A DNA stretch of 44,840 bases from Nemertoderma westbladi (Eukaryota > Xenacoelomorpha > Nemertodermatida > Nemertodermatidae). The position numbers and the translations under genes were made by a program. Under the pieces are notes generated by a model. The model ran no database searches. It was not told where the DNA came from and worked only from the letters and a program-made list of their open reading frames with translations. Shown in pieces: positions 1 through 9,260 of the stretch (its first letter is position 1; each line of letters begins with the position of its first letter). The stretch spans positions 1-44,840 of the forward strand of contig JAUCBJ010008097.1 in assembly GCA_032718475.1 (NCBI GenBank), written 5' to 3'.

Positions 1-734
1 GAATTTTGATTTGCACAAATCACAGAAATATCGACTAGTTTTTGTAAACCAAAAATTGAATTTGATAGTAAGCACAGGTCGTCGGCATAAAGAAGATGGT
101 TGATTCTAATAGAATCAATCATACAACCTACACCGCTTTCTGTCAAAGCTATACTAAGACCATCAATGTACACACTATAGAATATGGGTGATAAGATCCC
201 ACCCCGTCTTGTACCATTTGTAACCTGGAATGAAGCAGAAAGCACCCCATCCCAAAGGACACGTAAAGATTGATTACGATACCAGTATTTTATTAAATTA
301 ACTATATAAATTCGTTCGAGAAGCTTCTTGAAAAGATTATAATGGTTGGTGCGGTCAAATGCTTTGGAAGCATCAAGCATACAAACGTAAACACAGGAAT
401 TCTGCGTGAGATAATAATTGACTATTTCTTTTAGGGTGTAAATACATGTTTCTGTACCAGATTTAGTTTTAAAGCCAAACTGGTTATCCGTAGTTACAAA
501 AAATTATACGCACCGTTCCAGAATAATCTTTTCAAGAAGCTTACTCAGAACCGTGGAAAGGGCAATGCCTCGGTAGTTGTCCTTACTGGTAAGGTCACCA
601 GTCCTGTCCTTAACAAGTGGTAATATGGTAGAGTCCATCATTGCTGTGTAACCATACCCGTACAATAAATGTTCAGCTGTAATATTGTCTGGCCCACTTG
701 CTTTACCAATAGATAAACTAAAAATTGAGTCCAA
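1..734 (-). pseudogene. LINE reverse transcriptase, partial
   Basis: The minus-strand frame reads continuously except for one stop at about 504-506. From the N-terminal side, 734-504 carries the fingers region with GKASGPDNITAEH, a DNYRGIALS motif and LSKLLEKIIL. Beyond the stop, DNQFGFK leads into palm motif A (MLDASKAFDR, around 350-385), motif B (TRRGGILSPI, around 185-215) and motif C YADD at 78-89, followed by LCLLS. The catalytic aspartates are present, but in motif B the usual RQGG glutamine reads R. The enzyme would copy element RNA at a nicked target. It is cut by the window edge after motif C. Confidence 0.92.
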
Positions 735-869
735 GCTCTTTATATGTAACAGGGAAATGTGTTTGCGGTGGTATTCAAACGAATATTGACAGCCCCACTG
801 TCACTGTCATCGCCCACACAATTATAAAGATCCTCAAAGTGGGATAGTAGTGCTAGTGATTGGGGCTTT

Positions 870-1905
870 TTCGCATTGAATGTCAAATCCACGAACCCAC
901 TTGATAAAACTCACAATCTTCTCCGGTAGGACACTCATACCCACGCCAGTGAGGAACAATTTCCGCTCGCGTTTGACTGTGTCGAATGCATCGGTAAGCG
1001 CCCTTGATAAACTTTCTCCGCTGTGGACGCCGCTTAAGAGGTGGTGAGACTTTAGGTTGTGTTCCTTGGGCCGGAGCCGATGACTGGGAAGGACGGTTAC
1101 CTCGGGGATTGGAACGAATCGGGCGGCTGTTCTTACCAACAGTAACATACTCAGAAGAACTATTAGCCGCATGTCTAGACCCAACCGTCTGGGCCCAGCT
1201 CAGTGCTGTTGTTTTACCAGTGGCATGCCGACTACCGGTACCAGTGTTGCAACCAGAAGACAGGGCAAGAGCACCAACATCACGAACAAGATTATCCATG
1301 TCAATTGGCACAACATCTGGAGATGCTTCGTCGGAGAGATCCGTAGCGTAGTCCAGTGCTGGCGGAAGGGAGCTCGGAGGAGCAAAGCGACAGTCTGCAG
1401 ATGACGAATTCGCTTCATACCCACTAGACTGATCTAGTCGAGCAGTTAGCGATGTACATACTGACTCCACAACTGCCAAACGATCCTGAAGGGTGCTGAC
1501 AGTTTTAAGAAGTGGCGCCACATCCGCCTGACATGACACAGGAAGAGTGGTTAGATCATTGGGAATGAACTCCGGAAACCCAGTGACGTCATCCCTAAGA
1601 CCGACAAAACCAGGGTAATCAAACCCCTCGAGAATGTCTACTATAAGATGTGGCGCAGGGCATAGCCACTATTTCTGTTCTTCAAAAAGATATGTTTGTG
1701 TTTATCCCTATTGGAATCAGGCAACAGTCCCAGAACTTACCTGTTTAGCATCGCGCAGTGAGCTGTCACTAAACTTAGGCCACGGCTGTACCGTAGACAC
1801 GATACTGTCCCTGGTAAACCCCTTAACATGTGACGCCCACAAGTACGCGAGTACGTCATTCTTGACATGACCACATAGTGGTCGGTTCATAGATTCGCTT
1901 GTCAT
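870..1905 (-). pseudogene. LINE ORF1-type protein remnant
   Basis: On the minus strand, 1905-1717 opens with MTSESMNRPLCGHVKNDVLA and a short helical domain. After a frame change the frame from about 1640 to 883 continues through a leucine-rich coiled coil (VAPLLKTVSTLQDRLAVVE), a Ser/Thr/Asn-rich linker and a basic stretch (PLKRRPQRRK). Near 1040 the likely original C-terminus moves to another frame, reading RKLFLTGVGMSVLPEKIVSF, which has the look of an RRM-like nucleic-acid-binding segment. Such ORF1 proteins package element RNA. The assignment rests on position upstream of the RT and on the helix/coiled-coil/basic layout, not on a database match. Confidence 0.7.
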
Positions 1906-2595
1906 TAACGTTCCTAGCAGATAACATTGACAAATCTAAATACTATGAATAATTCGGAACAATCTTCTAACTCAGATTAAATCAGTATATAAAGCAGTTA
2001 AAAAGCAAAAACAGCCCGGTACCGGTCGGGTAGTATAGCCTGTCGAACTAATGCGCAGCTCAATTGTTGAAATAGTAAAGTCATTCTTTGAACTTTACCT
2101 TAAACTTTAAACTCGTTACTCTCAGAATGTATTTTTTTCACAGAAAAAATTTATTTCTCAAACAATTGTCAATGAAATCAGTTGAAATATGGAACAGAGA
2201 TTCAAAATATTCTTGTCTCTAAGACTAGCAACAGATTTTGGCTAAAAATGCGGAGGGGCAATTTTAAAGCGAAGGTCCTGGCTAAATTTTAACCAAAATT
2301 GTTTGATAGCTTGGGATGCAACCACGAATTGAATCGATTCTCCAAATTTGAACTCAATAAAATCAAAATTGTTCAAGAAATTGCCTTTTTGGAGGTTAAC
2401 GTGCAATTTACGGGCAACTTTGAAAAAAATTGGATTTGCCATTACTAAAAGCCGGCCGCCCATTTACTCTAAGACCCAGCCGGATACCGTGACACTCACC
2501 AGACGATGTTTGATAGCATTAATTCCGATTTTTACTTAATTTTAAGATGCGGAAACATCACAAACTATGAAATATTGTATTTGGGGTAGCTACCA
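1906..2595. other. Unassigned sequence, possibly LINE 5' UTR then unknown
   Basis: The part next to 1905 could be the 5' UTR of the antisense LINE. The remainder (about 2040-2560) contains overlapping short ORFs on both strands (2242-2463 minus, 2348-2539 plus) with no recognisable domain, and I treat them as chance. I see no tRNA, TIR or tandem repeat here. Confidence 0.4.
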
Positions 2596-2618
2596 CCCCC
2601 CCCCCCCCCCCCCCCCCC
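2596..2618. repeat. Poly-C homopolymer, 23 nt
   Basis: An uninterrupted run of 23 C residues. Long C/G runs recur twice more in this window (35629-35649 and 36244-36267), where they sit at the inner ends of an inverted repeat. This one has no inverted partner close by. Assembly length error is likely for such a run. Confidence 0.95.
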
Positions 2619-2951
2619 TTTACTTGCTTCAAAAGTATTAATTTTATCGGGAATTTTTTTTTCTTAAGGACATTTTCTCTACTTATGTTTATATTTATAT
2701 TATTTGTGTTATTCTTTATTTCCCTTATCTTAGTTCGTTTCTATGCAATGGAGGAAGGAAATTAATCTATTTTAATTTTAGATTTATAATTTTGCTTTTA
2801 GTAATTTACTCTTTGCACGTTAATTCCAATGTATTTTTCCACGTGGTAAGAAACATATAGGTTGTTTAATTCCTATGTTCTTACCTGCTATTCTAAACTT
2901 CATTCATATTACCAACCCTTTCATCTTGAACTTAATTACCGTTACATTACG

Positions 2952-4499
2952 ATGGGGTTAGTCAGGAAAACTGTAAAGGTTATTTTATTGGTTTTTATTA
3001 TCCTTCGAGTTTGTCTTTATGAGGACGGATATGCCCCGCTGTATCGAAATATTCACAATTTTATACAAAGTCAGTTTTACGAAGATGATAAAGGCGACTC
3101 GAATAATACGATTAGCCGATTTCATCTTATCGCAGATGAATCGATTCCCATGGGTACAGCAAATCGTTCTAGTCTCACAGCACCCATCGGGGTCATAGAA
3201 ATACGACCTTCATTGCTCCCAGGCGCTGGGCTGGGAGCTTTTGCTACGAAGGATCTTCCGCCCGGTACAATGTTCGAATATGAGGGAGTACTACGAGCTC
3301 ACGACCCTACTTTACTATCAGACTACTTGGTTAATGTTCCAAAATGGGATAACAAAACTAAATTGCTAACGATAGATCTCAGTGACCCATCCACCTCCAA
3401 TTGGGTGCGGTATATAAATGCCGCCAATTTTAAAGACGAGCAGAATATAGAAGGTATAATTATTAGTCAACATGCCTACGCCTACACTATGAGAAGTGTT
3501 ATGAAAGGAGAGGAACTGCTATCTTGGTATGGGAAATCCTATTTCGATACATTTATTCTGCCATCTCGTTCTGAAACGGCCCACACTCTGCGGATTCCCA
3601 GTGCTCGCAATATTCATGCAGTTTCTGAAAACTGCAAAAAAGACAATGCGATCCGTGGAGAGTCAATGAATTGCAGCAAAGAAGTGGAAAGTTTGATAGA
3701 ACTTACTTTTCCTGGTCCTCCGGTACTTGGCAACCCATCATTGTATATACAGCGTTATATTGCATTGATGGAGATCGCTCCTATTATAAATATAACCAAG
3801 TTGCATGTCTTCCACAATGCCCGTACAATACCTGGAATGATAAACCACGCGTGGCTCACTGTGCCACCAAGTCTCGAGGTCAAACAATCCAACATCCCCG
3901 ACGCGGGTCTAGGCACATTCTCTCTTACGGAATTGCCTTGCGGCACTCTGTTTAACATCAAAGGACAGGTTCTACTGGTTAACAACATGACTTCTGGTCG
4001 ATACAGCTCTAAAATGACATCACCAACTGATCCTTCTAAAAACGTTTATCTCGACGGTGAAGACATACGTTTCTCATCCTGGACTAGGTTCGTAAACAGT
4101 GCGAGGTTTGTCCAGGAGCAGAATCTTGTTGTGTTCAGTGACAATGGCCGTCTCTACATGACAACGATACGGATTGTACTACCTGGGGACGAGCTACTCA
4201 CATGGGATGGCTTGGAAAACGTCAGACCGGGGAATTACACATTTTTTGAAGGGCCTGAAGAACCACTAACGGTTCACTTGCCTGTAGGTATTGGTCAAAT
4301 GTACAGTTTATTCCAAGGAAACACTATCAAAGAATACGGTTCCTCTAAGGTTAAACTTGCAATGGCTCCCGTAAGACTCAACGAATCATTGAGTTCGTCC
4401 GAAGCATTGACGTTACTGAATGGAAATCTTCGTATTAGAAACAATACCGTGTTGCGAGATTATTTACGAACGATTGCTCAATGGGAAGTGCTGCAATGA
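2952..4499 (+). CDS. Membrane-anchored protein with tandem PRDM-like SET domains
   Basis: A 515-residue intronless ORF. I start it at 2952, where acgATGg is a strong Kozak context and the protein opens directly with a signal anchor. An in-frame ATG at 2862 is in a weaker context and adds 30 residues of no obvious character. Residues 7-23 (VKVILLVFIILRV core, basic residues before it) look like a type II membrane anchor. SET domain 1 covers about 82-197: GAGLGAF, NWVRYINAANF, DEQN, GEELLSWYG. SET domain 2 covers about 308-421: DAGLGTF, SSWTRFVNSARF, QEQNL, GDELLTWDG, with WYG changed to WDG at 418-420. Residues about 473-513 resemble the start of a third copy. Nine N-glycosylation sequons (N51, 71, 134, 240, 280, 345, 428, 477, 497) fit a lumenal location. 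SET domains are normally lysine methyltransferases in nucleus or cytosol, so the substrate here is unknown. No AATAAA occurs just downstream. Confidence 0.85.
   Translation: MGLVRKTVKVILLVFIILRVCLYEDGYAPLYRNIHNFIQSQFYEDDKGDSNNTISRFHLIADESIPMGTANRSSLTAPIGVIEIRPSLLPGAGLGAFATKDLPPGTMFEYEGVLRAHDPTLLSDYLVNVPKWDNKTKLLTIDLSDPSTSNWVRYINAANFKDEQNIEGIIISQHAYAYTMRSVMKGEELLSWYGKSYFDTFILPSRSETAHTLRIPSARNIHAVSENCKKDNAIRGESMNCSKEVESLIELTFPGPPVLGNPSLYIQRYIALMEIAPIINITKLHVFHNARTIPGMINHAWLTVPPSLEVKQSNIPDAGLGTFSLTELPCGTLFNIKGQVLLVNNMTSGRYSSKMTSPTDPSKNVYLDGEDIRFSSWTRFVNSARFVQEQNLVVFSDNGRLYMTTIRIVLPGDELLTWDGLENVRPGNYTFFEGPEEPLTVHLPVGIGQMYSLFQGNTIKEYGSSKVKLAMAPVRLNESLSSSEALTLLNGNLRIRNNTVLRDYLRTIAQWEVLQ
3195..3542 (+). 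other. SET domain 1 (PRDM-like), complete motif set
   Basis: Encodes residues about 82-197 of the SET protein. It carries the glycine-rich S-adenosylmethionine loop (GAGLGAF), the NWVRYINAANF and DEQN block that corresponds to the NCAR-type motif of PRDM proteins, and the closing GEELLSWYG with the catalytic-position tyrosine kept. Of the copies in this protein this is the one most likely to bind cofactor. Confidence 0.85.
3873..4214 (+). other. SET domain 2 (PRDM-like), tyrosine replaced
   Basis: Encodes residues about 308-421. It matches domain 1 motif for motif (DAGLGTF, WTRFVNSARFVQEQNL, GDELLTW), but the final WYG is WDG, so the tyrosine that closes the lysine channel in active SET enzymes is lost. 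It is probably a non-catalytic or substrate-binding copy. Confidence 0.82.
4368..4499 (+). other. Truncated third SET-like repeat at the C-terminus
   Basis: The C-terminal tail (about residues 473-513) ends in VLRDYLRTIAQWEV, which lines up with LLSDYLVNVPKWDN in SET domain 1 at the same distance from the preceding domain start. The copy stops before the NCAR- and WYG-type motifs. I infer a third module cut short by the stop codon. The similarity is modest. Confidence 0.45.
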
Positions 4500-5668
4500 T
4501 ATCATTAACGTGGGAGGAAAAAAATGAACAACGAACAAAAATCAATTGTTCAAACAATGAACAAAAAGCGATGAACAAATTTCATCGCTCTACTTTGGAA
4601 ATTAGACGCAAATAACAGCTAATAACTACAAACTATAACCAGCTCTATTGACTTGTAGTTTATTGTTTTGGTTAGAATAACGTGCCACTACTGCTATCTA
4701 CTAATTTTCCTTAGTAATCTGATATTGTGGGCGAAATATTAATTCCCCGTAATGGGATTTGGTCCAGTTTCCTCCCTTTTCTCCATAAACGATATTCGAG
4801 TGATAGAAGATAGGACTACCTTACTTTATTGTATATCTGCTATGTATATTGTTTTACTGTACGTTTCGAATTTATCCCCACTTGCAACTTATAATTTGAA
4901 TCAATTAATAACATGCTATATTTCTGCACCAACTAAGTACTATGTAATTTAATGTTTGTGTGCATAAATTTATGATAATGTCTTGTTGGTATTTATGATT
5001 TATATCTTTATTATACATATCTATTATTCCAATTATTGCAATGCCGAGCTGAAAATATTAGTGCCATGCCCATGTCCGCAAGATATCTCGCTGAATATTT
5101 TTCAAACTTAGATACCTATTCTGCCATCATATGGTAGAACATCCTATCTCCTAAAACATCATTTTGAGTAAATTTATAAAACGTAAAACAACTTGGCAAA
5201 TGCTACTAATTTATTTAATGGCGGTACATATTGATGTTAAAATGTAGTCTATTTCCTCAAAATTGTTGCAAATATATAACAATTACAATATGATTGAATT
5301 AATTCGAAGAAAAATGAGGTTGAAAATGGAAAAGTCACTAATTAGTCAATTTCATTTATATTTCGCTTAAATTTAATACCCAAAATCAAATTCTATACGC
5401 GCCAAGGATATATAAAATGTCGTACAGTATTTTACGAGGCGTGATATAAAGTACTGTACTGGGACGCAGCAAACTTCGTCCACTTGAAACCTTCGACCGC
5501 GAGCAATCTTCGTCCTATCGCCCGGCGGAAACCTTCGCCCACTAAACAATCATTGTTTTGGTTAGAAAAAGCCGTCTCTGTAACCTGCTCCTTTCCCTCA
5601 ATTAGTAACAACATCGTTTATTTATTGTATCGGTTAGAAAAAGCCGTATCTGTAACCTGGTCCTTTCC
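4500..5668. other. AT-rich non-coding sequence downstream of the SET gene
   Basis: No convincing gene. Just after the stop there are several TGAACAA words and a small hairpin (GCGATGA/TCATCGC, around 4569-4589). Two diverged direct copies of a roughly 45-bp segment starting with a ttggttagaaaaagccgt word lie at about 5565 and 5632, and a related ttggttagaa word occurs at about 4667. Short ORFs (4752-4952, 5432-5614, 5484-5726) have no protein-like features. Confidence 0.5.
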
Positions 5669-5784
5669 TTCTCTCTTACGGAATTGCCTTGCGGCACTCT
5701 GTTTAACAATAAAGGACAGATCCTAAAGAACACGACTTCCGGTCGTTATACAGCACTGTAATTCCATCACCAACTGATCCTTCT
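5669..5784 (+). pseudogene. Duplicated scrap of the SET gene (domain 2)
   Basis: This segment is strongly similar to 3917-4037 of the SET gene, starting at ctctcttacggaattgcctt and ending at caccaactgatccttct. It covers codons of about residues 323-362. It has lost several bases relative to the gene, which breaks the frame, and has no flanking coding sequence, so it is a dead partial duplicate. Confidence 0.88.
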
Positions 5785-6024
5785 GATTGCTCTAATTTCC
5801 ATCGTATAACCTGCAGTGTACACAAGCGAATTCGTTTATTGTTAGTGAAAACGTGTTATTCTTAAAAAGTGAAATATAACAGCAGAAATTCTGGTATACT
5901 TCACATGGGACGATCTTCGCATAAAATATTGAATCGAGCGCTATAAAATACTATATCAGGAGAAACTTAAAGAAATATCAATTATTGTAGTAACCAATTC
6001 GTGTAATAACATCGTAGGAGAGAA
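5785..6024. other. Spacer without recognised features
   Basis: AT-rich sequence between the SET-gene scrap and the next LINE. I see no gene, repeat border or RNA signal in it. Confidence 0.4.
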
Positions 6025-6545
6025 ATGTCTATAAATTCCTTGATTTTCTTATCGAATCCTATAAGGCCTGATATCCTGATATCACCTGATATCATTTCCC
6101 TTACGACAGAACACCTGTTGTATACCAACCCTGACACCACATCTAGGTCAATAGCTAACATTTTCAATGCTGCAATTATGCTTGGTGAAGTACCCTCATC
6201 CTTTGGGGAAAATACTATTACCCATACACCCCTACATACTGAGACATACAACAATACATACACATAAAGGAAAGATAAAGAACCCCCAGCTTGTCCCCTC
6301 ATATCGTCCGATTGCCTCTATTCATATCTTGGCAAAAACTTTTGAGGGAACAATTTTATCTATGTACTTCTCTGAGTACGATAGCTTAACACATACAAAC
6401 CAACTGGGGTTTAAAAAAGAATTGGTACTGATATGGCAATAGGACTTGCCCTGGAACCCCCACTACATGCTGCCAAATGGATATTAACACGGCATTTGAT
6501 GAGGTTAATCTTGTTATACTATTTCACAAGCTTTCAGTATCCATC

Positions 6546-6581
6546 AACCCATACACAATGTTTGGGTTGATGGATTCTGAA
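6546..6581. repeat. 36-bp direct repeat, left copy (probable target-site duplication)
   Basis: Begins aacccatacacaatg and ends ggattctgaa. An identical 36-bp copy lies at 7775-7810, exactly bracketing the nested LINE. The sequence belongs to the outer LINE, so the pair fits a long target-site duplication made on insertion. Confidence 0.88.
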
Positions 6582-7774
6582 TTTTCTGAAAAGAAAGACA
6601 GGCATCTGGCTGTTATCTTTGTTGACTTCTTCAAGGCCTTTGATTCAGTCTCTCGCTCACGTATGTTCAGCATACTTTTATTATATTGGATTCCATATTG
6701 GATTATATTTGGATTATTGCAGCAATCAGATCAGTATACGATGGTTCGACAACATTTGTGTCTACTGTTGACGGTGACACAGAACCATTTGAAGTGTTAT
6801 GGGGCGTCCTCCAAGGAGACACACTTGCACCATTCTTGTTCATCATTGTGGTTGACTATGTTCTACGCATGTCCTTAGATCATCATAATGATGATGGGGT
6901 GATGGTAACTCCACCTACTGGCTCCAGAAGTCGAGGAAATCCTGCCAAGTACCTAACTGATCTAGACTTTGCTGATGACTCTCAGAATCATTAGAGGGAG
7001 CCCAACGGCTTCTCAGCTCATTAGAACATGCTGCTTCTAGTGTTGGTCTTTTTATTAACTCCAGAAAGACCAAAATTCTGACAGTTAACTTTGAAAGTCC
7101 TCAGCAAGTCTCTGATCGGATTAGCATAAGCTCAAAGGATGGTATGCTTGAGCATGTGGACGACTTCTGTTACCTGGGATCATGGATCCGGAAGTCAGGT
7201 GAGGACCTTCGAATACGTAATGGAAAGGCATGGGCAGCCTTGAATAGGCTTTCCAGGATTTGGAAGGCACCGAGAATTAATCGGAAACTTAAGGTCCGAT
7301 TAATTAGAGCAGCAGTAGTTCCAGTACTCCTCTACGGGAGTCCATGCTGGGCTCTAACTGCTGAGGACACCAAATCTCTGGATGGCACATTCACAAGAAT
7401 GCTACGCCGGGTACATTGTGTCAAGTACAATGCACACATCTCCAACCAGACACTATATAACATTGGAGGTGTCTCATTGGTTCCCCCAAGCTTGACACTA
7501 GAACAAAATCGCCTCCGCTTTGCAGGACATTGCTTTCGCCGTGAGGACCAGCCAGTGCATAATCTTGTACTTTGGCAGCCTCATGGAGTGAATAAGAATG
7601 GTGGAAAGCCCATGACTTTCTTGAGACGCATCTTAAAGGACACTGGCCTTGAAGATGCGGATGATCTAGCAAATGTCATGGGTGATAGGGAGTTGTGGCG
7701 GTGCAATTTTGTTGACAAGCCGGCACAGCATTCTTAAAAATGCAGCTGCAATGCAGCATGCCGATCCTAGTAGT
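6582..7774 (+). mobile_element. Nested 5'-truncated LINE, RT palm to C-terminus
   Basis: Begins inside the RT palm (HLAVIFVDFFKAFDSVSRS), shifts frame near 6690 and continues through STTFVSTVDGDTEPFEVLWG, motif B (VLQGDTLAPFLFIIVVDYVL) and motif C region (YLTDLDFADDSQ), stopping at about 6992. The C-terminal part is an open 197-codon frame at 7144-7737 with YLGSWI, AWAALNRLSRIW, VLLYGSPCWALT, LDGTFTRMLRRV and RLRFAGHCFRR, the connection region typical of LINE ORF2 proteins. The 5' truncation and flanking 36-bp repeat are classic for target-primed reverse transcription. There is no poly-A tail; it ends gatcctagtagt. Two antisense scraps of the same family occur at 13594-14036 and 16660-17102. 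Confidence 0.88.
7144..7737 (+). pseudogene. LINE ORF2 C-terminal region
   Basis: An uninterrupted 197-codon frame encoding the RT thumb-to-C-terminus segment of the nested LINE. Recognisable landmarks are FCYLGSWIRKSGED, RLIRAAVVPVLLYG, the RMLRRVHC block and DTGLEDADDLANVMGDRELW at the end. It is part of a dead 5'-truncated element, so it has no independent start or function. Confidence 0.85.
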
Positions 7775-7810
7775 AACCCATACACAATGTTTGGGTTGAT
7801 GGATTCTGAA
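7775..7810. repeat. 36-bp direct repeat, right copy
   Basis: Identical to 6546-6581. It marks the point where the outer LINE resumes after the nested element. Confidence 0.88.
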
Positions 7811-8019
7811 ATTTCTTAAATTGAAATTAAAAATTCTTAAATTGTCCTATGCCGCTATTATATGGCTTCTTTCTAAAATTTGGAGAAAAGATTGAATTGA
7901 AGGGGTACAGAATACTAAAAGGAGTTAAACAGGGATCAGTCCTATCACCTTTTCTTTTTAATATCTTACTTCACCAAAACTTAACATAATACAGACATAA
8001 AAATTGGGATGCGTTATTA

Positions 8020-8346
8020 GGTTCCACCTTGGTGTAGTGGTTGCATTGAATTCACATCTCCCGTAGGTCGTGGGTTCGATCCTCACATGGGCCAGGGCAG
8101 TTTTCGTTTAGACATGAATTCTTTAAAGGGACCAGCCAGGGCGTGAGTACTGGAGTTTCCTCTGGGGAGTAAAGTTCTGAGGGGACCGCACTGGAAATAA
8201 GTCGTCAGACTTTGTGCGTAATCCCTGGCCTAGTGGCCGAAGAAAATTTACTTTACTTTACTTTACTTTACTTTACTTTACTTTACTTTACTTTACTTTA
8301 CTTTACTTTACTTTACTTTACTTTACTTTACTTTACTTTACTTTAC
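8020..8346 (+). mobile_element. tRNA-derived SINE with a (TTTAC)n tail
   Basis: The tRNA-like head opens ggttccaccttggtgtagtg, with an A box at about 8029-8040 (ttggtgtagtgg) and a B box at 8072-8082 (gggttcgatcc), followed by a tRNA-unrelated body of about 160 bp. The 3' end is a pentanucleotide tail. A second, inverted copy of the same family is at 9834-10112 and two decayed heads are at 44672-44783. It is inserted within the RT of the outer LINE; I could not define a target-site duplication. Confidence 0.9.
8246..8346. repeat. (TTTAC)n microsatellite, about 20 units
   Basis: A near-perfect pentanucleotide array forming the 3' tail of the SINE. The inverted SINE copy at 9834 retains only a few related units, so the array expanded after insertion. 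Confidence 0.95.
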
Positions 8347-8890
8347 AGTATGGCATGGCATGGGTGGGAGCTATAGGATAGGCAGACGATTTTCTCCTTA
8401 TGGTGAAGCTACTGGTGAAGCTGAACTCAAGTTGATGATGAAGCACATATTCAACGCAGTTCCACAAACTCGACCTGGTCATTGAACAGTCAAAAACAAA
8501 ATGGATCTGCACCTCCCCCACTCCCCACCCAGCCTTCTTAGAAATTGACGATCTAATTATTCCAGAAAAAGCCAATCTCTGCTTCTTAGGATTCAATCTC
8601 GCAATATATAGGATAACATCTTTGTTTGGAGCCCTATCTAGAACGCAAACAGAAACCTTGGAGATGCACTCTAGGAAGCTGTTACGTCGACAACTCTGCC
8701 TGGGCAATTACATCGGCAATAATACCATCTATGGATTAATGGGATGTAGTTACATTGCGGATGAGGCTACAATTAGAACTATTATCCGCTTAGAATCATG
8801 TCCGAATGAGGTAATGCAAACTGGACTTGGCTATGCTCTGCTTTATAACACGTTCGTGGGGCCTTCGCGCAGCACGAAGGCTCAGTTATG

Positions 8891-9255
8891 AGATACAAAA
8901 TAAAACGGAGCAATTCCATCACTTCATCATCACATCAATTCAATTCCATCATTTAAGAAATTTAACCACACCGCCAATAAATCAAAGAAGAGAGGAAAGT
9001 ACTTCCCTTTCAACCAAATTATATAACAAATAATTCATATAACAAATTGTTAATCAGCTGTTTGGCATTGATTTTCCCCTGGAGATGGATGAATTTTTAT
9101 TGCATCGAATCGAAAGTCCCCCGCCCTCCCCATCTGTGGGATTCACCCCCTTGTGGTGGAGGCTCTGGGAGGATGGGATTCCCATTACAATGCCATCCTT
9201 CAGGAAATCGCGCGTCTGCAGAGCCTGCGAACTGCTGCGAACTCGTGAACTCTTG
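8891..9255. other. Spacer between two LINE remnants
   Basis: Probably the 3' UTR of the outer LINE at the left, followed by unassigned sequence. Two overlapping frames (9047-9256 and 9085-9297) are proline- and tryptophan-rich and lack any domain I recognise. No gene is called. Confidence 0.4.
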
Positions 9256-9260
9256 AGTCG

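Larger units (their letters stand above)
1..1905 (-). mobile_element. LINE (non-LTR retrotransposon), damaged, runs off the left edge
   Basis: Read on the minus strand this is a non-LTR retrotransposon with ORF1 (1905 down to about 870) followed by reverse transcriptase (about 860 down to 1). The order ORF1 then RT fits one element. The apurinic-type endonuclease expected between them is missing, which implies an internal deletion near 840-870. Damage includes frame changes in ORF1 near 1710 and 1040 and an in-frame stop near 504. The RT has a SGPDNI motif, a CMLDASKAFDR palm motif, a RRGGILSP motif and YADD. Clade is uncertain; the motif wording is CR1/L2-like. The RT thumb and 3' end lie outside the window. 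Confidence 0.9.
6025..8890 (+). mobile_element. LINE 'outer' element, split by a nested LINE and a SINE
   Basis: A sense-strand non-LTR retrotransposon whose reverse transcriptase is in three pieces. 6025-6581 has the fingers (SYRPIASIHILAKTFEGTIL, THTNQLGFKKE) and palm motif A (DINTAFDEVN). 7811-8019 has the motif B region (GVKQGSVLSPFLFNILL, about 7924-7975). 8347-8890 has what remains of motif C (ADDF, about 8375) and the thumb/connection region with LCFLGFN and a long helical tail. Between pieces 1 and 2 is another LINE (6582-7774) flanked by a 36-bp direct repeat; between 2 and 3 is a SINE. Frameshifts and stops are numerous. Joining the pieces gives a plausible motif A to motif B spacing of about 75 codons. 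Confidence 0.85.

Noticed and set aside
834-1424. Several 74-116-codon ORFs on both strands over the LINE ORF1
   Set aside because: Most are shadows of the ORF1 frame at 883-1539 minus. Only the C-terminal part of the 834-1184 minus frame was kept, as the frameshifted ORF1 end.
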